Assembly: GCA_017406005.1 (NCBI GenBank)
Contig: JAFQZI010000151.1
Location: forward strand, 1-64,000
Direction: 5' to 3'
DNA from: Oscillospiraceae bacterium
Lineage (GTDB): Bacteria; Bacillota; Clostridia; Oscillospirales; Oscillospiraceae
DNA length: 64,000 nucleotides
Numbering within the stretch: position 1 is the first letter of the stretch; the number at the start of each line of letters is the position of its first letter. Both the position numbers and the translations under genes were made by a program. Below are positions 49,432-58,266 of the stretch, piece after piece. The notes under the pieces are model-generated. The model worked only from the letters and a program-made list of their open reading frames with translations. It was not told the origin of the DNA and made no database searches.

Positions 49432-50102
49432 GCTTCTTCAACCTCCAAATGGTAGCCCATGCGCCGGATTGCTGCAATGTTCAGATTGGAACCGATGCTG
49501 GCAAGTTTTTTCCTCAGAAATCCGACATAAACTTCCACATGGTTTTCCACCGCATTGGATTCCAGCCCCCAGATCCGGGAAAGGATAATCTCTTTGGAAA
49601 GGATCTGATCACGTGACTGCAACAAAAACCGCATGACGTCAAATTCTCTTGCCGAAAGCCGGATGCTCTTTTCTCCGCAGATCAGAAGCCCGGTGGAAAG
49701 ATCCAGCCTCGTATTGCCGTAGCAAAGCTCATCCACCTGATTCCCCTGTCTGCGGAGCAGTGCATTGATACAGGCCAGCAACTCACGGCTGTCAAACGGC
49801 TTCGTCAGATAATAATCCGCCCCCGCGTTCAGCCCCTGGATTCTGTCTTCCAGCTCGGATTTTGCCGTCAGCATCAGGATCGGTGTTGTGCAGCGCTTTG
49901 CCCTTACTCTCTGCGCAACTTCATAGCCGTTCAGCCCGGGCATCATTACATCCAGGATCAGCAGATCATAGATGCCGAGTTCTGCATATTCCTCTCCGCT
50001 TTCGCCGTCATAAACAGCTTCTGTTTCAAAGCCTTTCGAACGAAGCAGATATTCTATGGAATCCGCCAGTAGTTTTTCGTCTTCAATAATCAGAATCCGC
50101 AT
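49428..50102 (-). CDS. OmpR/PhoB-family response regulator
   Basis: The 224-residue regulator has receiver acids E7/D8, phosphoacceptor D51 in LILDVMMPG and the switch Lys in LTKPF, followed by a winged-helix DNA-binding domain (ILSRIWGLESNAVENHVEVYVG). It is cotranscribed with the kinase downstream and CotH upstream. OmpR-family proteins bind tandem 11-bp direct repeats. Such repeats lie exactly 10 nt before the -10 boxes of this operon, of the M23 peptidase and of the nitroreductase-like gene, so these are its likely targets. Confidence 0.94.
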   Translation of the reverse strand: MRILIIEDEKLLADSIEYLLRSKGFETEAVYDGESGEEYAELGIYDLLILDVMMPGLNGYEVAQRVRAKRCTTPILMLTAKSELEDRIQGLNAGADYYLTKPFDSRELLACINALLRRQGNQVDELCYGNTRLDLSTGLLICGEKSIRLSAREFDVMRFLLQSRDQILSKEIILSRIWGLESNAVENHVEVYVGFLRKKLASIGSNLNIAAIRRMGYHLEVEEA

Positions 50103-50122
50103 TTTTCATTTCCCTTCCTGCT

Positions 50123-52078
50123 TCATGCATAGCGTCTGAACCGCCATACAATCACCAGACCAACCATCAAAGTGAGAACCGATGCGCCGAGCAGGAGCCA
50201 AGCATCCCGGCTAACAGAAGAATTTCCGCCGGACATTCCGGGAAAGCCGCCGTTGCCGGGAGGCGAAAAGCTGCTTCCGCTTTCAGGCGATGAAAAGCTG
50301 CTGTTTTCGGACGGCGAAAAACTGCTGTCATCCGGAGGAGAAAAGTTGCTGTTATCCGGAGAAGAAAAGCTTCCTCCGCCACCGGGAGACGGGAAGCCAC
50401 TCCCTCCGCCGGGAAATCCGTTTTGCCCTTCGGAACCGGACCGGCCCGGCCGATCTCCTCCCGGACCGCCGCCGAAGCCTCCGCCGTTATTCATACTCCC
50501 CAAATCAGAAAGGTTGAGATTGGAAGCAGCAATCAGAGCAGAACTGTCTGCACTCTGCCCGTCATCTGTTGAGGGGATCGCTCCGTCGAGCTGACCGCGA
50601 ATGCTGTCAATTCTCAAAGAACAAAAACTGCGGAGTGTGTCCACACCTTGCTCAAATTCTTCATAGGTGCAGAAAGCCGTCGGATCCTTCTCCACATAAG
50701 GCGCAATCATTTCACGCGTCTCGTCGATCATTCCGATTATGTCAACCGAATCCAGAAATTCGGCAAACAGTTCATGGTACTGCTCCAGATATTCTTCGCT
50801 GTTGACAATCCAACCCCACATCGGGCGGTCATCGGCAGTGGCGGACAGAGGATCATCAATCGGGTCATTCACGGCATCCGTTGCATCTGCAGATCCCTGG
50901 AAGGAACCGAAAGCAAGATTGTAGTCCCAGGGGATCATGGCGAGGCGGCCATCTGCTTCGTGCAGATAGTAATTGTGAATCATGGAGCCCGTATAGCTGT
51001 CGCTGTTGACCGTAAAATTATGCACCACGAAATAACGTAGCACCTCATCCATATCCAGCACATCCTCCAGACCGGTTCCTTCGCTGAGCTGCTTCAGACT
51101 CCGGATCAGGCGGATTTTGTCCGCATAGGTTACACCTGTTTTCGCATTATTAAAAATGTTGGAATAGCTGTCAGGATCGTCGTCAGTATACTTCAATTTT
51201 ACATCGCTGCTTCCCATACCCATACCGCCGGGCATCTTGGGACGAGAAGAAGACGGAGGCATCTGAAATCCGGTACCCATCTCATCTGCTGAGGGCGGAG
51301 TGAGCGTTTCCGTTTGCTCGTCGGCTTTTTGAGGCTCAGCAGTTTCCTGTGTGTTTTCTGTATCCGACCGGCGCTTCCAGGGCATTCCCATATCTTCCCC
51401 GAACTCCTCCATGAAGTCATCCATGTTGAAGTTTTTGCCGTTGCCCGGTCCACCGCCGCCGAAGCTCATGGAGTCCGGCTTATACAGATCGCCGCTGCCG
51501 CCGTAAACACGCTGCATGAAGCTGTCTTCTACCGCTTCCACGGCAAGATATAGCCCCCAGTCTTCTCCGTTCACCGTAACCCAGGCATAAGAACAAAGAG
51601 GTGCATCTGCGCCGAATTCATCCATCATCCGATACGTCAGATAATCCTTCATGTAGGTGTTATCCTGAATCAGATTGTTCAGGCACAGCTTATCCAGGCC
51701 GTGATAGCTTTTTCCTCCGTCATACTGGTCAAACTCAATCTTAAAGCTGTAGCGACTGCTGCCCATAGTCGCCACCGAAGAAAGAGAAGTATTCCCTTTT
51801 CCGCGGATCGCGACATTCCTGACCGCTTCGTTGTCAATGATGACGGAACAGACCGTGTATTCCTCACTCGTCGCCGTTTCCAGAAATTCGTCCCAGTCAT
51901 CGATCACAATATTGATCGTATGGACTTTGGAAGTGTCAAACAGCGTATCTTCATAGCCCATAACACGCTCTGCATTCTCCACGCCAAGCGCGGATGCATT
52001 CATAAACAGAACCGTTATCAGCAGTGAGACAATGAGCACGGCAACGCAGATTTTATCAAAATTAGGATGCGTTGACAT
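50123..52078 (-). CDS. CotH-family surface protein kinase-like, membrane-anchored
   Basis: The 651-residue protein has an N-terminal membrane segment (about 9-29), a CotH domain (50-500) with the motif HNYYLHEADGRLAMIPWDYN, and a Gly/Pro/Ser-rich spacer (about 535-620) with repeats like SSFSPP and GGGG. A C-terminal membrane helix is followed by RRFRRYA. CotH proteins are atypical kinases that phosphorylate extracellular proteins such as spore coat proteins. Here the double anchor and flexible spacer suggest a kinase or scaffold at the outer membrane surface of the cell. It is grouped with VTC and DUF4956 genes, a recurrent neighbourhood. Confidence 0.9.
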   Translation of the reverse strand: MSTHPNFDKICVAVLIVSLLITVLFMNASALGVENAERVMGYEDTLFDTSKVHTINIVIDDWDEFLETATSEEYTVCSVIIDNEAVRNVAIRGKGNTSLSSVATMGSSRYSFKIEFDQYDGGKSYHGLDKLCLNNLIQDNTYMKDYLTYRMMDEFGADAPLCSYAWVTVNGEDWGLYLAVEAVEDSFMQRVYGGSGDLYKPDSMSFGGGGPGNGKNFNMDDFMEEFGEDMGMPWKRRSDTENTQETAEPQKADEQTETLTPPSADEMGTGFQMPPSSSRPKMPGGMGMGSSDVKLKYTDDDPDSYSNIFNNAKTGVTYADKIRLIRSLKQLSEGTGLEDVLDMDEVLRYFVVHNFTVNSDSYTGSMIHNYYLHEADGRLAMIPWDYNLAFGSFQGSADATDAVNDPIDDPLSATADDRPMWGWIVNSEEYLEQYHELFAEFLDSVDIIGMIDETREMIAPYVEKDPTAFCTYEEFEQGVDTLRSFCSLRIDSIRGQLDGAIPSTDDGQSADSSALIAASNLNLSDLGSMNNGGGFGGGPGGDRPGRSGSEGQNGFPGGGSGFPSPGGGGSFSSPDNSNFSPPDDSSFSPSENSSFSSPESGSSFSPPGNGGFPGMSGGNSSVSRDAWLLLGASVLTLMVGLVIVWRFRRYA

Positions 52079-52122
52079 ACCTATTAAGTTTCCTTTCTGT
52101 ACTTCCCTTTTGAGAAAAATGA

Positions 52123-52138
52123 CAGCCCGTCAGGGCTG
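52123..52138 (-). terminator. Weak terminator between DUF4956 and CotH genes
   Basis: CAGCCC/GGGCTG is a 6-bp stem with a 4-nt loop, followed on the minus strand by TCATTTTTCTC. It may lower expression of CotH and the two-component genes relative to the first two. Confidence 0.5.
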
Positions 52139-52150
52139 CCGGATAAAACC

Positions 52151-52822
52151 TTATCCCATGTAATCTCCGTTATAGCTGACCAGCACAGCGCTTTGTACGC
52201 CGTCCAGATCCGAGAGCTCATTGATAAAGTCGGTGTCGTCAGAGAACAGGCGGACCTCCAGATTCAGCTCCACAGAGCCTTTCTGCGCGCTCTTGCTCTT
52301 TACCGTGCAGCGCTTTGTCTTCTCTTTCAGATAGGCAAGCGCTTTCTCTTCACTCTCATGCCCATTGCAGGTCAGCACCACAATGTACGGGTTCGCCATA
52401 TCTTTGCGGTTGGCAAAAATCAGCAGGATGATACCGATCAGCACACTGCCGAACACTGCCAGAGGGATCATCCCCGCTGCCAGCACAATACCTGCTGCAA
52501 TCGCCCAGAAGAGGAAGGCAATGTCCAGCGGTTCCTTGATTGCCGTACGGAAACGGACAATGGACAAAGCACCAACCATACCGAGTGACAGCACCACGTT
52601 GGATGTCACAGCCAGGATCACCAGCGTCGTAATCATGGTGAGTGCCACGAGCGTTACCCCAAAGCTGGAGGAATACATCACGCCCGAATAGGTCTTCTTA
52701 TAGATGAAAAAGATAAACAGGCCAAGCCCGAATGCCAACACAAGTGCCAGCACCATATCGAAAATGCTGATGGACGATACATTGTCCAGAAAGCTGGATT
52801 TAAAAATGTCTCTGAATGTCAT
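52151..52822 (-). CDS. DUF4956 membrane protein
   Basis: The 223-residue protein has about four hydrophobic segments (26-42, 52-72, 78-92, 110-135) and a soluble C-terminal domain of about 80 residues. The motif SLGMVGALSIVRFRTAIKEP is characteristic of DUF4956. It is regularly encoded beside VTC and CotH genes. In yeast the VTC polymerase works with a membrane channel subunit (Vtc1); by position DUF4956 could play that part here, passing polyphosphate across the membrane. That is an inference. Confidence 0.85.
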   Translation of the reverse strand: MTFRDIFKSSFLDNVSSISIFDMVLALVLAFGLGLFIFFIYKKTYSGVMYSSSFGVTLVALTMITTLVILAVTSNVVLSLGMVGALSIVRFRTAIKEPLDIAFLFWAIAAGIVLAAGMIPLAVFGSVLIGIILLIFANRKDMANPYIVVLTCNGHESEEKALAYLKEKTKRCTVKSKSAQKGSVELNLEVRLFSDDTDFINELSDLDGVQSAVLVSYNGDYMG

Positions 52823-52837
52823 GATTCTTCTCCTGTC

Positions 52838-53518
52838 TTAACCATATATTCTGCACTGGGCATATTTTGAAAAAGCTGATTCTCTCCTGCCGGGGGTCTG
52901 CACCGCTGCACGGATGATCTCCGGCAGATATTCATCCCACTTGACTTCCAGAAGGATCGGGGAATCACCCGCGGGGACTGTGATACAGTCCGGATTTAAG
53001 AAATCCGTACAACTCATCCCCGTTCGGATATTATAATCAAAGGTAACCCTCACATTCCCCGGCCGGTAAATGAAGGGTTCCCGGGTATAGTCCACAATCG
53101 TCTTGGGCCGCAGCCGCTGATAACGCATTTTGCAGTAGAGTTCCTGCACCAGCGGCCTTCCGCTGTCCATCATCCAGTCCAGCTCCCCATCCACGATGGC
53201 CTGTGCCTCTTCTCTGGTCAGGGATGCGCTGTACTTGGTGCCGAGACCGTTGCGCTTTCCCTTTTTCTCCAGGTGGATCACTGAAGGGTCGCCGTTATAA
53301 TACCGGATACGGAACTTTTCCCGCATGTTCACTCCATCGACCTTTTCCCGCAGGGCTTTGTCGTCCGGATTGTCAAAGTAGAGGCTTCGGATGAGGTACT
53401 TCCCGCCGACAGCATGAGGATCCGGCTCCATAACGGCCCGCAGCCGCTGCCGGATCGTCAGCAGATCCAAGTAGTTCAGCTCGTGCTTCCATTCATGCCG
53501 GTAATGGATCTCTTCCAT
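52838..53518 (-). CDS. VTC-domain polyphosphate polymerase-like protein
   Basis: The ATG at 53516-53518 has AAAGGGGGAG 7 nt upstream and opens 226 residues. VTC motifs are visible: RHEWKHELN, the basic KFRIRYY and HLEKKG strands, KYSASLT, VDYTREPF and LLEVKWDEYLP. In yeast Vtc4 this fold makes polyphosphate from ATP inside a basic tunnel, and these Arg/Lys residues match its lining. It is the first gene of the operon VTC-DUF4956-CotH-RR-HK, with a response-regulator-type promoter. Confidence 0.88.
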   Translation of the reverse strand: MEEIHYRHEWKHELNYLDLLTIRQRLRAVMEPDPHAVGGKYLIRSLYFDNPDDKALREKVDGVNMREKFRIRYYNGDPSVIHLEKKGKRNGLGTKYSASLTREEAQAIVDGELDWMMDSGRPLVQELYCKMRYQRLRPKTIVDYTREPFIYRPGNVRVTFDYNIRTGMSCTDFLNPDCITVPAGDSPILLEVKWDEYLPEIIRAAVQTPGRRESAFSKYAQCRIYG

Positions 53519-53551
53519 CTGCACACTCCCCCTTTCGTTTTGCTGTGCCGT

Positions 53552-53607
53552 ATTTTACTTCTGAATTCTGAAAAGAAACTGAAAAAGAATATGAAAAGAT
53601 TTTGAAT
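53552..53607 (-). promoter_or_regulatory. Response-regulator promoter: 11-bp repeats before VTC operon
   Basis: Read on the plus strand, CTGAAAA/TATGAAAA-type repeats start at 53568, 53579, 53590 and, weaker, 53601, exactly 11 bp apart (TTTTCAG on the transcribed strand). The -10 TAAAAT is at 53552-53557, 10 nt from the first repeat. There is no -35. This is the classic layout of an OmpR-type activated promoter. Confidence 0.75.
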
Positions 53608-53668
53608 ATTACAAAAATTCAGATCCCCGGAACCCGGCTGACGTAATACAGAAAAACAGAAACTGATA

Positions 53669-54394
53669 TTACTGTTTCTTCTCTGCAAAAAACGGAACGG
53701 GAGACTCTTTAATCCATCTGACAGAAACAGATTGTATACCGGGCATGGATCGCACCGTTTCAAGAAAAGCGGTGATATCTTTATTGGTAGAAAGCGTAAT
53801 GTCGGCACGGTAACCTGATTCCGATGCACTGTCCATATGGATATGAAGATTCCTGATCATCATCCTCCTGTCTTTGCAGCCGCGGAGGACTTCATCCAGG
53901 GATGTCTTATCTCTGTACAGGAGCTCGATAACCATTTCCGGACGCTGCTTGATACGAAGCCCGAATCTCGCCAGAAAGGTTTCGGTAATCAGGACGAGAA
54001 GCGTCCCGAGGATCCCGCCTTCATAAAAGCCGCTTCCGATCGCAAGGCCTATGATACCGGTCGTCCAGAGCCCGGCGGCAGTCGTCAAACCCTTGATGGA
54101 CATTTTTTTGGTGACGATGATCGTCCCCATGCCGATAAAACCAAGGCCGGTTATAACCTGCCCGCTAAGGCGGGTAAGATCAGCCGGGAGATGAAGCCCG
54201 AGAACCAGATAATGGCCGGTAACCGCTGCCGTTGCACCGCTCAGGCAGACAAGAATATGTGTCCTGAAGCCGGCAGGCCGGTTCTTTGCAGATCGCTCCA
54301 AGCCGATCACCATTCCGCAGAGAACAGCGATCAGGAGCCGCACCAGCAGTGCCGTAAAATCCATTCCGCGTAAAGGATTAAATAATTCAAGCAT
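53669..54394 (-). CDS. MgtC/SapB-family membrane protein (copy 1)
   Basis: The 241-residue protein has four to five membrane helices with the MgtC motif RLLIAVLCGMVIGLERS, the conserved GFIGMGTI and KGLTTAAGLWTTGIIGLAIG, and a C-terminal ACT-like soluble domain (about 155-241). MgtC proteins affect growth at low magnesium and membrane potential or phosphate homeostasis. It lies 25 nt downstream of another MgtC-family gene and is probably co-transcribed with it. Confidence 0.9.
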   Translation of the reverse strand: MLELFNPLRGMDFTALLVRLLIAVLCGMVIGLERSAKNRPAGFRTHILVCLSGATAAVTGHYLVLGLHLPADLTRLSGQVITGLGFIGMGTIIVTKKMSIKGLTTAAGLWTTGIIGLAIGSGFYEGGILGTLLVLITETFLARFGLRIKQRPEMVIELLYRDKTSLDEVLRGCKDRRMMIRNLHIHMDSASESGYRADITLSTNKDITAFLETVRSMPGIQSVSVRWIKESPVPFFAEKKQ

Positions 54395-54419
54395 TTTTAC
54401 AGTTCCCTCATTCTTTCTC

Positions 54420-55142
54420 TCAGGATATGAGCTCCTGCACGGAGCTTACACATTCAAGCTCAGCTACCGAACTGAGCATAGCGGAATGAGAACTGTTGTC
54501 ACGGCTCATCTGAAGAACAAAAATGGCCGAAGCCGGTGAGCCGCTTACTTCCACATCGATATCAAATACTTTCGCGTCCTGCTTTTCAATCACAGCAGTA
54601 ATAGCTTCAAGATGTTCGACCGCATCAAACTCCACATTCAGTGTGATATTCCGCAGCCGCCGCTTAAAAAGAACTTCCAAAGGAGCCATCACATTTAGGA
54701 CTAGCACAATAAGAACGAGAACAAGAATTACACATTCATAAAAACCGGCTCCTGCAGCAAGGCTCATACAGACTGTAGCAAGCAATCCGGTTGCAGTGGT
54801 GAGGCCTTTCACCTGCTGATGTGCAACCTTTAAAATGGTGCCCGTTCCAAGGAATCCAATCCCTGTAATAGCCTGAGAAGCAAGCCTTGAGGCATCGAAC
54901 TTTTCACCTGCGATGGCAATATCTTCCGCCCAGGCACCATGGATCATTTCATATTCATACAGTGTCAGCAACACAGCAAGCACTGACCCGAGACTGATGA
55001 GCATATAAGTACGAAGCCCGGCAGCACAGTCATTTTTTGAACGGCCGTACCCGATCACCCCGCCGCACAAAAGTGCAAGCAGAAGACGGAGTATGATACC
55101 CGGGAACGTAATAGTCCGCAAAGGGTCTAAGAATGGGAGCAT
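54420..55142 (-). CDS. MgtC/SapB-family membrane protein (copy 2)
   Basis: The 240-residue paralogue of the next gene has RLLLALLCGGVIGYGR, GFLGTGTIL and KGLTTATGLLATVCMSLAAGAG. A longer second periplasmic loop (YEYEMIHGAWAED) distinguishes it. The soluble C-terminal domain is again ACT-like. Upstream (55143-55378, 236 nt) a TATAAT-like -10 is seen on the minus strand near 55249-55254, without a good -35. No magnesium riboswitch (M-box) motif was recognised. Confidence 0.9.
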   Translation of the reverse strand: MLPFLDPLRTITFPGIILRLLLALLCGGVIGYGRSKNDCAAGLRTYMLISLGSVLAVLLTLYEYEMIHGAWAEDIAIAGEKFDASRLASQAITGIGFLGTGTILKVAHQQVKGLTTATGLLATVCMSLAAGAGFYECVILVLVLIVLVLNVMAPLEVLFKRRLRNITLNVEFDAVEHLEAITAVIEKQDAKVFDIDVEVSGSPASAIFVLQMSRDNSSHSAMLSSVAELECVSSVQELIS

Positions 55143-55378
55143 AATCCAGTACCCTCCTGTTCAAACATCCTGTTCATGAGAAATCCCTGCAAATATCCAT
55201 TCAAACTCCCTGCTTCTGTCCTCTTCTGTCAGGAAATAACTACAGTGTATTATACTACTGAACATCCGGAAAAACCAGATTGAAAATTGCAGAGATGCTG
55301 TTGTTAACAAACCCACTCGGAATGGATGATGTTTGCAGAATCATTCTTCTCTGAAACAGAACGCAAAAGCTGCCTGCT

Positions 55379-56830
55379 TTATTCTTCTGTTTCTGTCTCT
55401 CCGTTTATACGCTCTGTCAGCTGATCTTTCAATTGTTCCACATCATACCGTGAAACAAAAACAGTGCTCTCCCCGTCAAGGGTTACAAGACAATAACTGC
55501 TGTCATAGGGATAGAAGACAAGTTCAAAGCGTGGATGCGTCTCACTTTCCTGCGTAAAAGTGAAAGAGATTTCAGGTGTTCGCTTTGCTTCTACCTCATC
55601 GGCAAATCCCGCAGAAACAAAGCTGCTAACCGTACGGAGAATATCTTCGATTTCCTTCTCTTCTCCATCAAGCAGATAAACAGTTTCCACGGTGGTTTCC
55701 TCTTCATCATCCGTCACTGCCCTGCTGACTTTTTCAAAACAGGCAGTCTGCCCCTCCACAGTTACTTCCACTCCTGTCAGAACGGAATAGTCCAGAAGGA
55801 TCACATCATCCGGACGAAGATCGTCATAATCCATATAAAGCAGATCATCGCTGAGAGAGGAACTGACAAGGTAAACCATCGATGATCCGGCAATCCGTGC
55901 GTAACATCCGCTATCTGCATAGTCTCCGATTTCAAGGACAAAGATCTTCTCTTCTTCGACTGTTTCATAAATGGGATCCCCATCATCCGCTTTCAGATTT
56001 GTTTCGACCTGAGTGCTCTGGGTATAGTGCATCTCCACCGTTGCAGCAGGATGATCCAACCCATACGAGGCTAGATTATCTGCATCGGCTTGATATTCTA
56101 CACAACTCTGCCACGCGAGATTGCGGATCTTGTCTGCAAATCCAGACGCAAGAGAATTGTCCAGAATCAGATACCCGTCTCCGTCCTTCAAAAACCATTC
56201 ATAGGAGTCGGTGTAAGCGATCCCGCTGTCTTCAATATGATCAATTTCATATTCCTGCACTTCCGAGGTAACAATCATCCGGTCAAGCTGCGACATGGAA
56301 GGGATGGATTCTTTCTGCACCAGATCATAAAGACCGGCAGAAAAGGCGTCTGCAAGAGCAGATGAGACAAGATACACTTTCCCGTCACCCATTGTGAGGT
56401 AGGAAAGCCCATCCATACTTTTTTCTGTTCCGATCTGAAAGACTGTTTTTTCCTGTGCCTGAACGGTAATGGTGCACTGCGGATTATCCAGCCCATATTG
56501 TGCCGGATCATCCGGCTTTTCGATTGTCAGTTCCGCATTGACGGAATCCAGCACCTTGACAAGGTTCTCCGCTTTTGTGGGGTTTACCGGGAAATTTTCG
56601 TCCTCTTCCCACATCCATTCATCATTCTTTTTACACAGCGTTATTGTTTCTCCGCCATATTCCCATGTAAGGGCTGTCAGTTTTTCCTCATCCAGTGTGT
56701 AGAGAAGTATACTGGTGTCCTCTTCCACATCCGTTGCAACTTCTGCTGTCATGTTTCTTGTCAGAATAGTCGCTCCAACAAGAAAGAGCAAAAAGACGAC
56801 CATCAAACCCAGCTTTTTTCCTCGTTTCAT
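55379..56830 (-). CDS. DUF4340-domain protein, GldG-associated
   Basis: The 483-residue protein has an N-terminal membrane helix (about 8-28) and a large extracellular region with beta-rich repeats, including the motif YLTMGDGKVYLVSSALADAF twice in variant form (residues about 150-170 and 310-330). DUF4340 proteins are typically the last gene of GldA/F/G-type ABC modules, as here. It overlaps the upstream GldG-like gene by 4 nt (ATGA). It is probably a membrane-bound accessory of the export complex; its molecular role is unknown. Confidence 0.85.
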   Translation of the reverse strand: MKRGKKLGLMVVFLLFLVGATILTRNMTAEVATDVEEDTSILLYTLDEEKLTALTWEYGGETITLCKKNDEWMWEEDENFPVNPTKAENLVKVLDSVNAELTIEKPDDPAQYGLDNPQCTITVQAQEKTVFQIGTEKSMDGLSYLTMGDGKVYLVSSALADAFSAGLYDLVQKESIPSMSQLDRMIVTSEVQEYEIDHIEDSGIAYTDSYEWFLKDGDGYLILDNSLASGFADKIRNLAWQSCVEYQADADNLASYGLDHPAATVEMHYTQSTQVETNLKADDGDPIYETVEEEKIFVLEIGDYADSGCYARIAGSSMVYLVSSSLSDDLLYMDYDDLRPDDVILLDYSVLTGVEVTVEGQTACFEKVSRAVTDDEEETTVETVYLLDGEEKEIEDILRTVSSFVSAGFADEVEAKRTPEISFTFTQESETHPRFELVFYPYDSSYCLVTLDGESTVFVSRYDVEQLKDQLTERINGETETEE

Positions 56831-58266
56831 CTGCGTTTCCTCCGAATCCAGATAATGATGCCCACCGCAAGGACAACTGCGGGAATCACAAATACCATCA
56901 GAGCAGTCAACCGTGCAATTGTGCTGCTGTCCATCGTGAGATATGAGTAACTGATGCTTTTTGCCCGGATGGAAATACTGTTCTCCTGCCGGCAGATTTC
57001 ATTCAGGCAATTAAGGAAGAAATCCTGATTACCGCCTGAAACCTGCAGATTTGCCTGATCCTGCAGCAGGGACGCTGAAGAGATCCACAGGATTTTGCTC
57101 TCTCCCTCTTCCGCAAGCAGCGCCAGGGCAAACGGGCCATCGATATCTCCGCTTTCCTTGTCATAACTTATCATGTTATATCCGTCTGTCTTACTGAACG
57201 CCCCGGATGATGTTGTGAGAAGTTCCGTAACTGTCAGGCTTTCGCGCTCTTCTTCATCTGCTGTAAGTCCATGGGCAATCGGAAGAATCACATAATAACC
57301 GTTTTCTCTGAGAGGCGAGGTAATGGTGTGGTAGTTCAGTTCCGGCAGGAGATAATACGGTACGCCGAAGGCATAATACTGCCGGTCAGTTTCCAGGATG
57401 ACCCCTTCTGTTTCCTGCATTCCGTATTCCGCCATCAAGGCATCAAGATTCGTCCTGCTGTCCCCTTCCACGGGATCAGTAATCAGGATAAGGCTTCCCC
57501 CGCTCTGAATATACTGTAAAAGGAGATCTTTCTCTTCTTCGGCAACATCTGTTTTCGGTGCGTTGATCAGAATGCAAGCCGCATCTTCCGGTACTGCATC
57601 CTCCGTCAGCAGGGAAAGCTCTTTCATTGTGATATTTTCTTTTTCTACGGCACTTTGAAATGATGATGACAAATCCTCTTCCCCATGCCCCGTAAGGGTA
57701 TAAATAATCGGAAGCTCTTCACTTGCCACATAGCTAATGGCAGAAGTGAGCGCATTTTCTCCCGCAAAGGAGACGTCGTACTTCCCGGTCATATAATAGG
57801 AAGAATAATCGTACTCATAAAAATCGTTTGCGCTGATATAGCTGCTTCGAAGATCCGACTCGACAACTATACTGTTGTTATAGACTCCGCCATCGGTATA
57901 CTGCTGAGCAAATGTCGGATAGACATCCGGATCCTTCTTTACTATACGGATCCGATCAGACAGGTCTTTGTACCGGGAGAGAAGTGTTTCCACCATGCTT
58001 TCTTCTTTTCCCTGCTGGACAATCCAGTAGATCGTGACATCCTGTTCCAATGAAGAAACGATGTTTTTCGTCTGTGCGGATAGTGAATACAGTTTGGAAT
58101 CTGTCATATCCAGCTGTGTCCAGCTTCCGGGCAGTGTTTCCACGAGGACATTGGCCATAATTGCAATCGCAAGCACCACTACGAGCGACAGGACACTATA
58201 TCCTCCGATACGAAAAGATTTTGTCCGAAAGGCAGAAGTGAGCTTTTTCCAGAATGAATTTTTCAT
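56827..58266 (-). CDS. GldG-like ABC-type transport auxiliary protein
   Basis: The ATG at 58264-58266 has GGAGGTG 9 nt upstream, giving 479 residues. It has an N-terminal membrane helix (about 25-45), a soluble domain with the GldG-type motif SKLYSLSAQTKNIVSSLEQD and a late GGSLILITDP, and a C-terminal membrane helix (about 450-470) with a short basic tail IRRKRR. In Bacteroidetes GldA, GldF and GldG form an ABC complex needed for gliding; in Firmicutes the same set is more general and its cargo is unknown. Four-nt overlaps on both sides indicate tight coupling. Confidence 0.85.
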   Translation of the reverse strand: MKNSFWKKLTSAFRTKSFRIGGYSVLSLVVVLAIAIMANVLVETLPGSWTQLDMTDSKLYSLSAQTKNIVSSLEQDVTIYWIVQQGKEESMVETLLSRYKDLSDRIRIVKKDPDVYPTFAQQYTDGGVYNNSIVVESDLRSSYISANDFYEYDYSSYYMTGKYDVSFAGENALTSAISYVASEELPIIYTLTGHGEEDLSSSFQSAVEKENITMKELSLLTEDAVPEDAACILINAPKTDVAEEEKDLLLQYIQSGGSLILITDPVEGDSRTNLDALMAEYGMQETEGVILETDRQYYAFGVPYYLLPELNYHTITSPLRENGYYVILPIAHGLTADEEERESLTVTELLTTSSGAFSKTDGYNMISYDKESGDIDGPFALALLAEEGESKILWISSASLLQDQANLQVSGGNQDFFLNCLNEICRQENSISIRAKSISYSYLTMDSSTIARLTALMVFVIPAVVLAVGIIIWIRRKRR

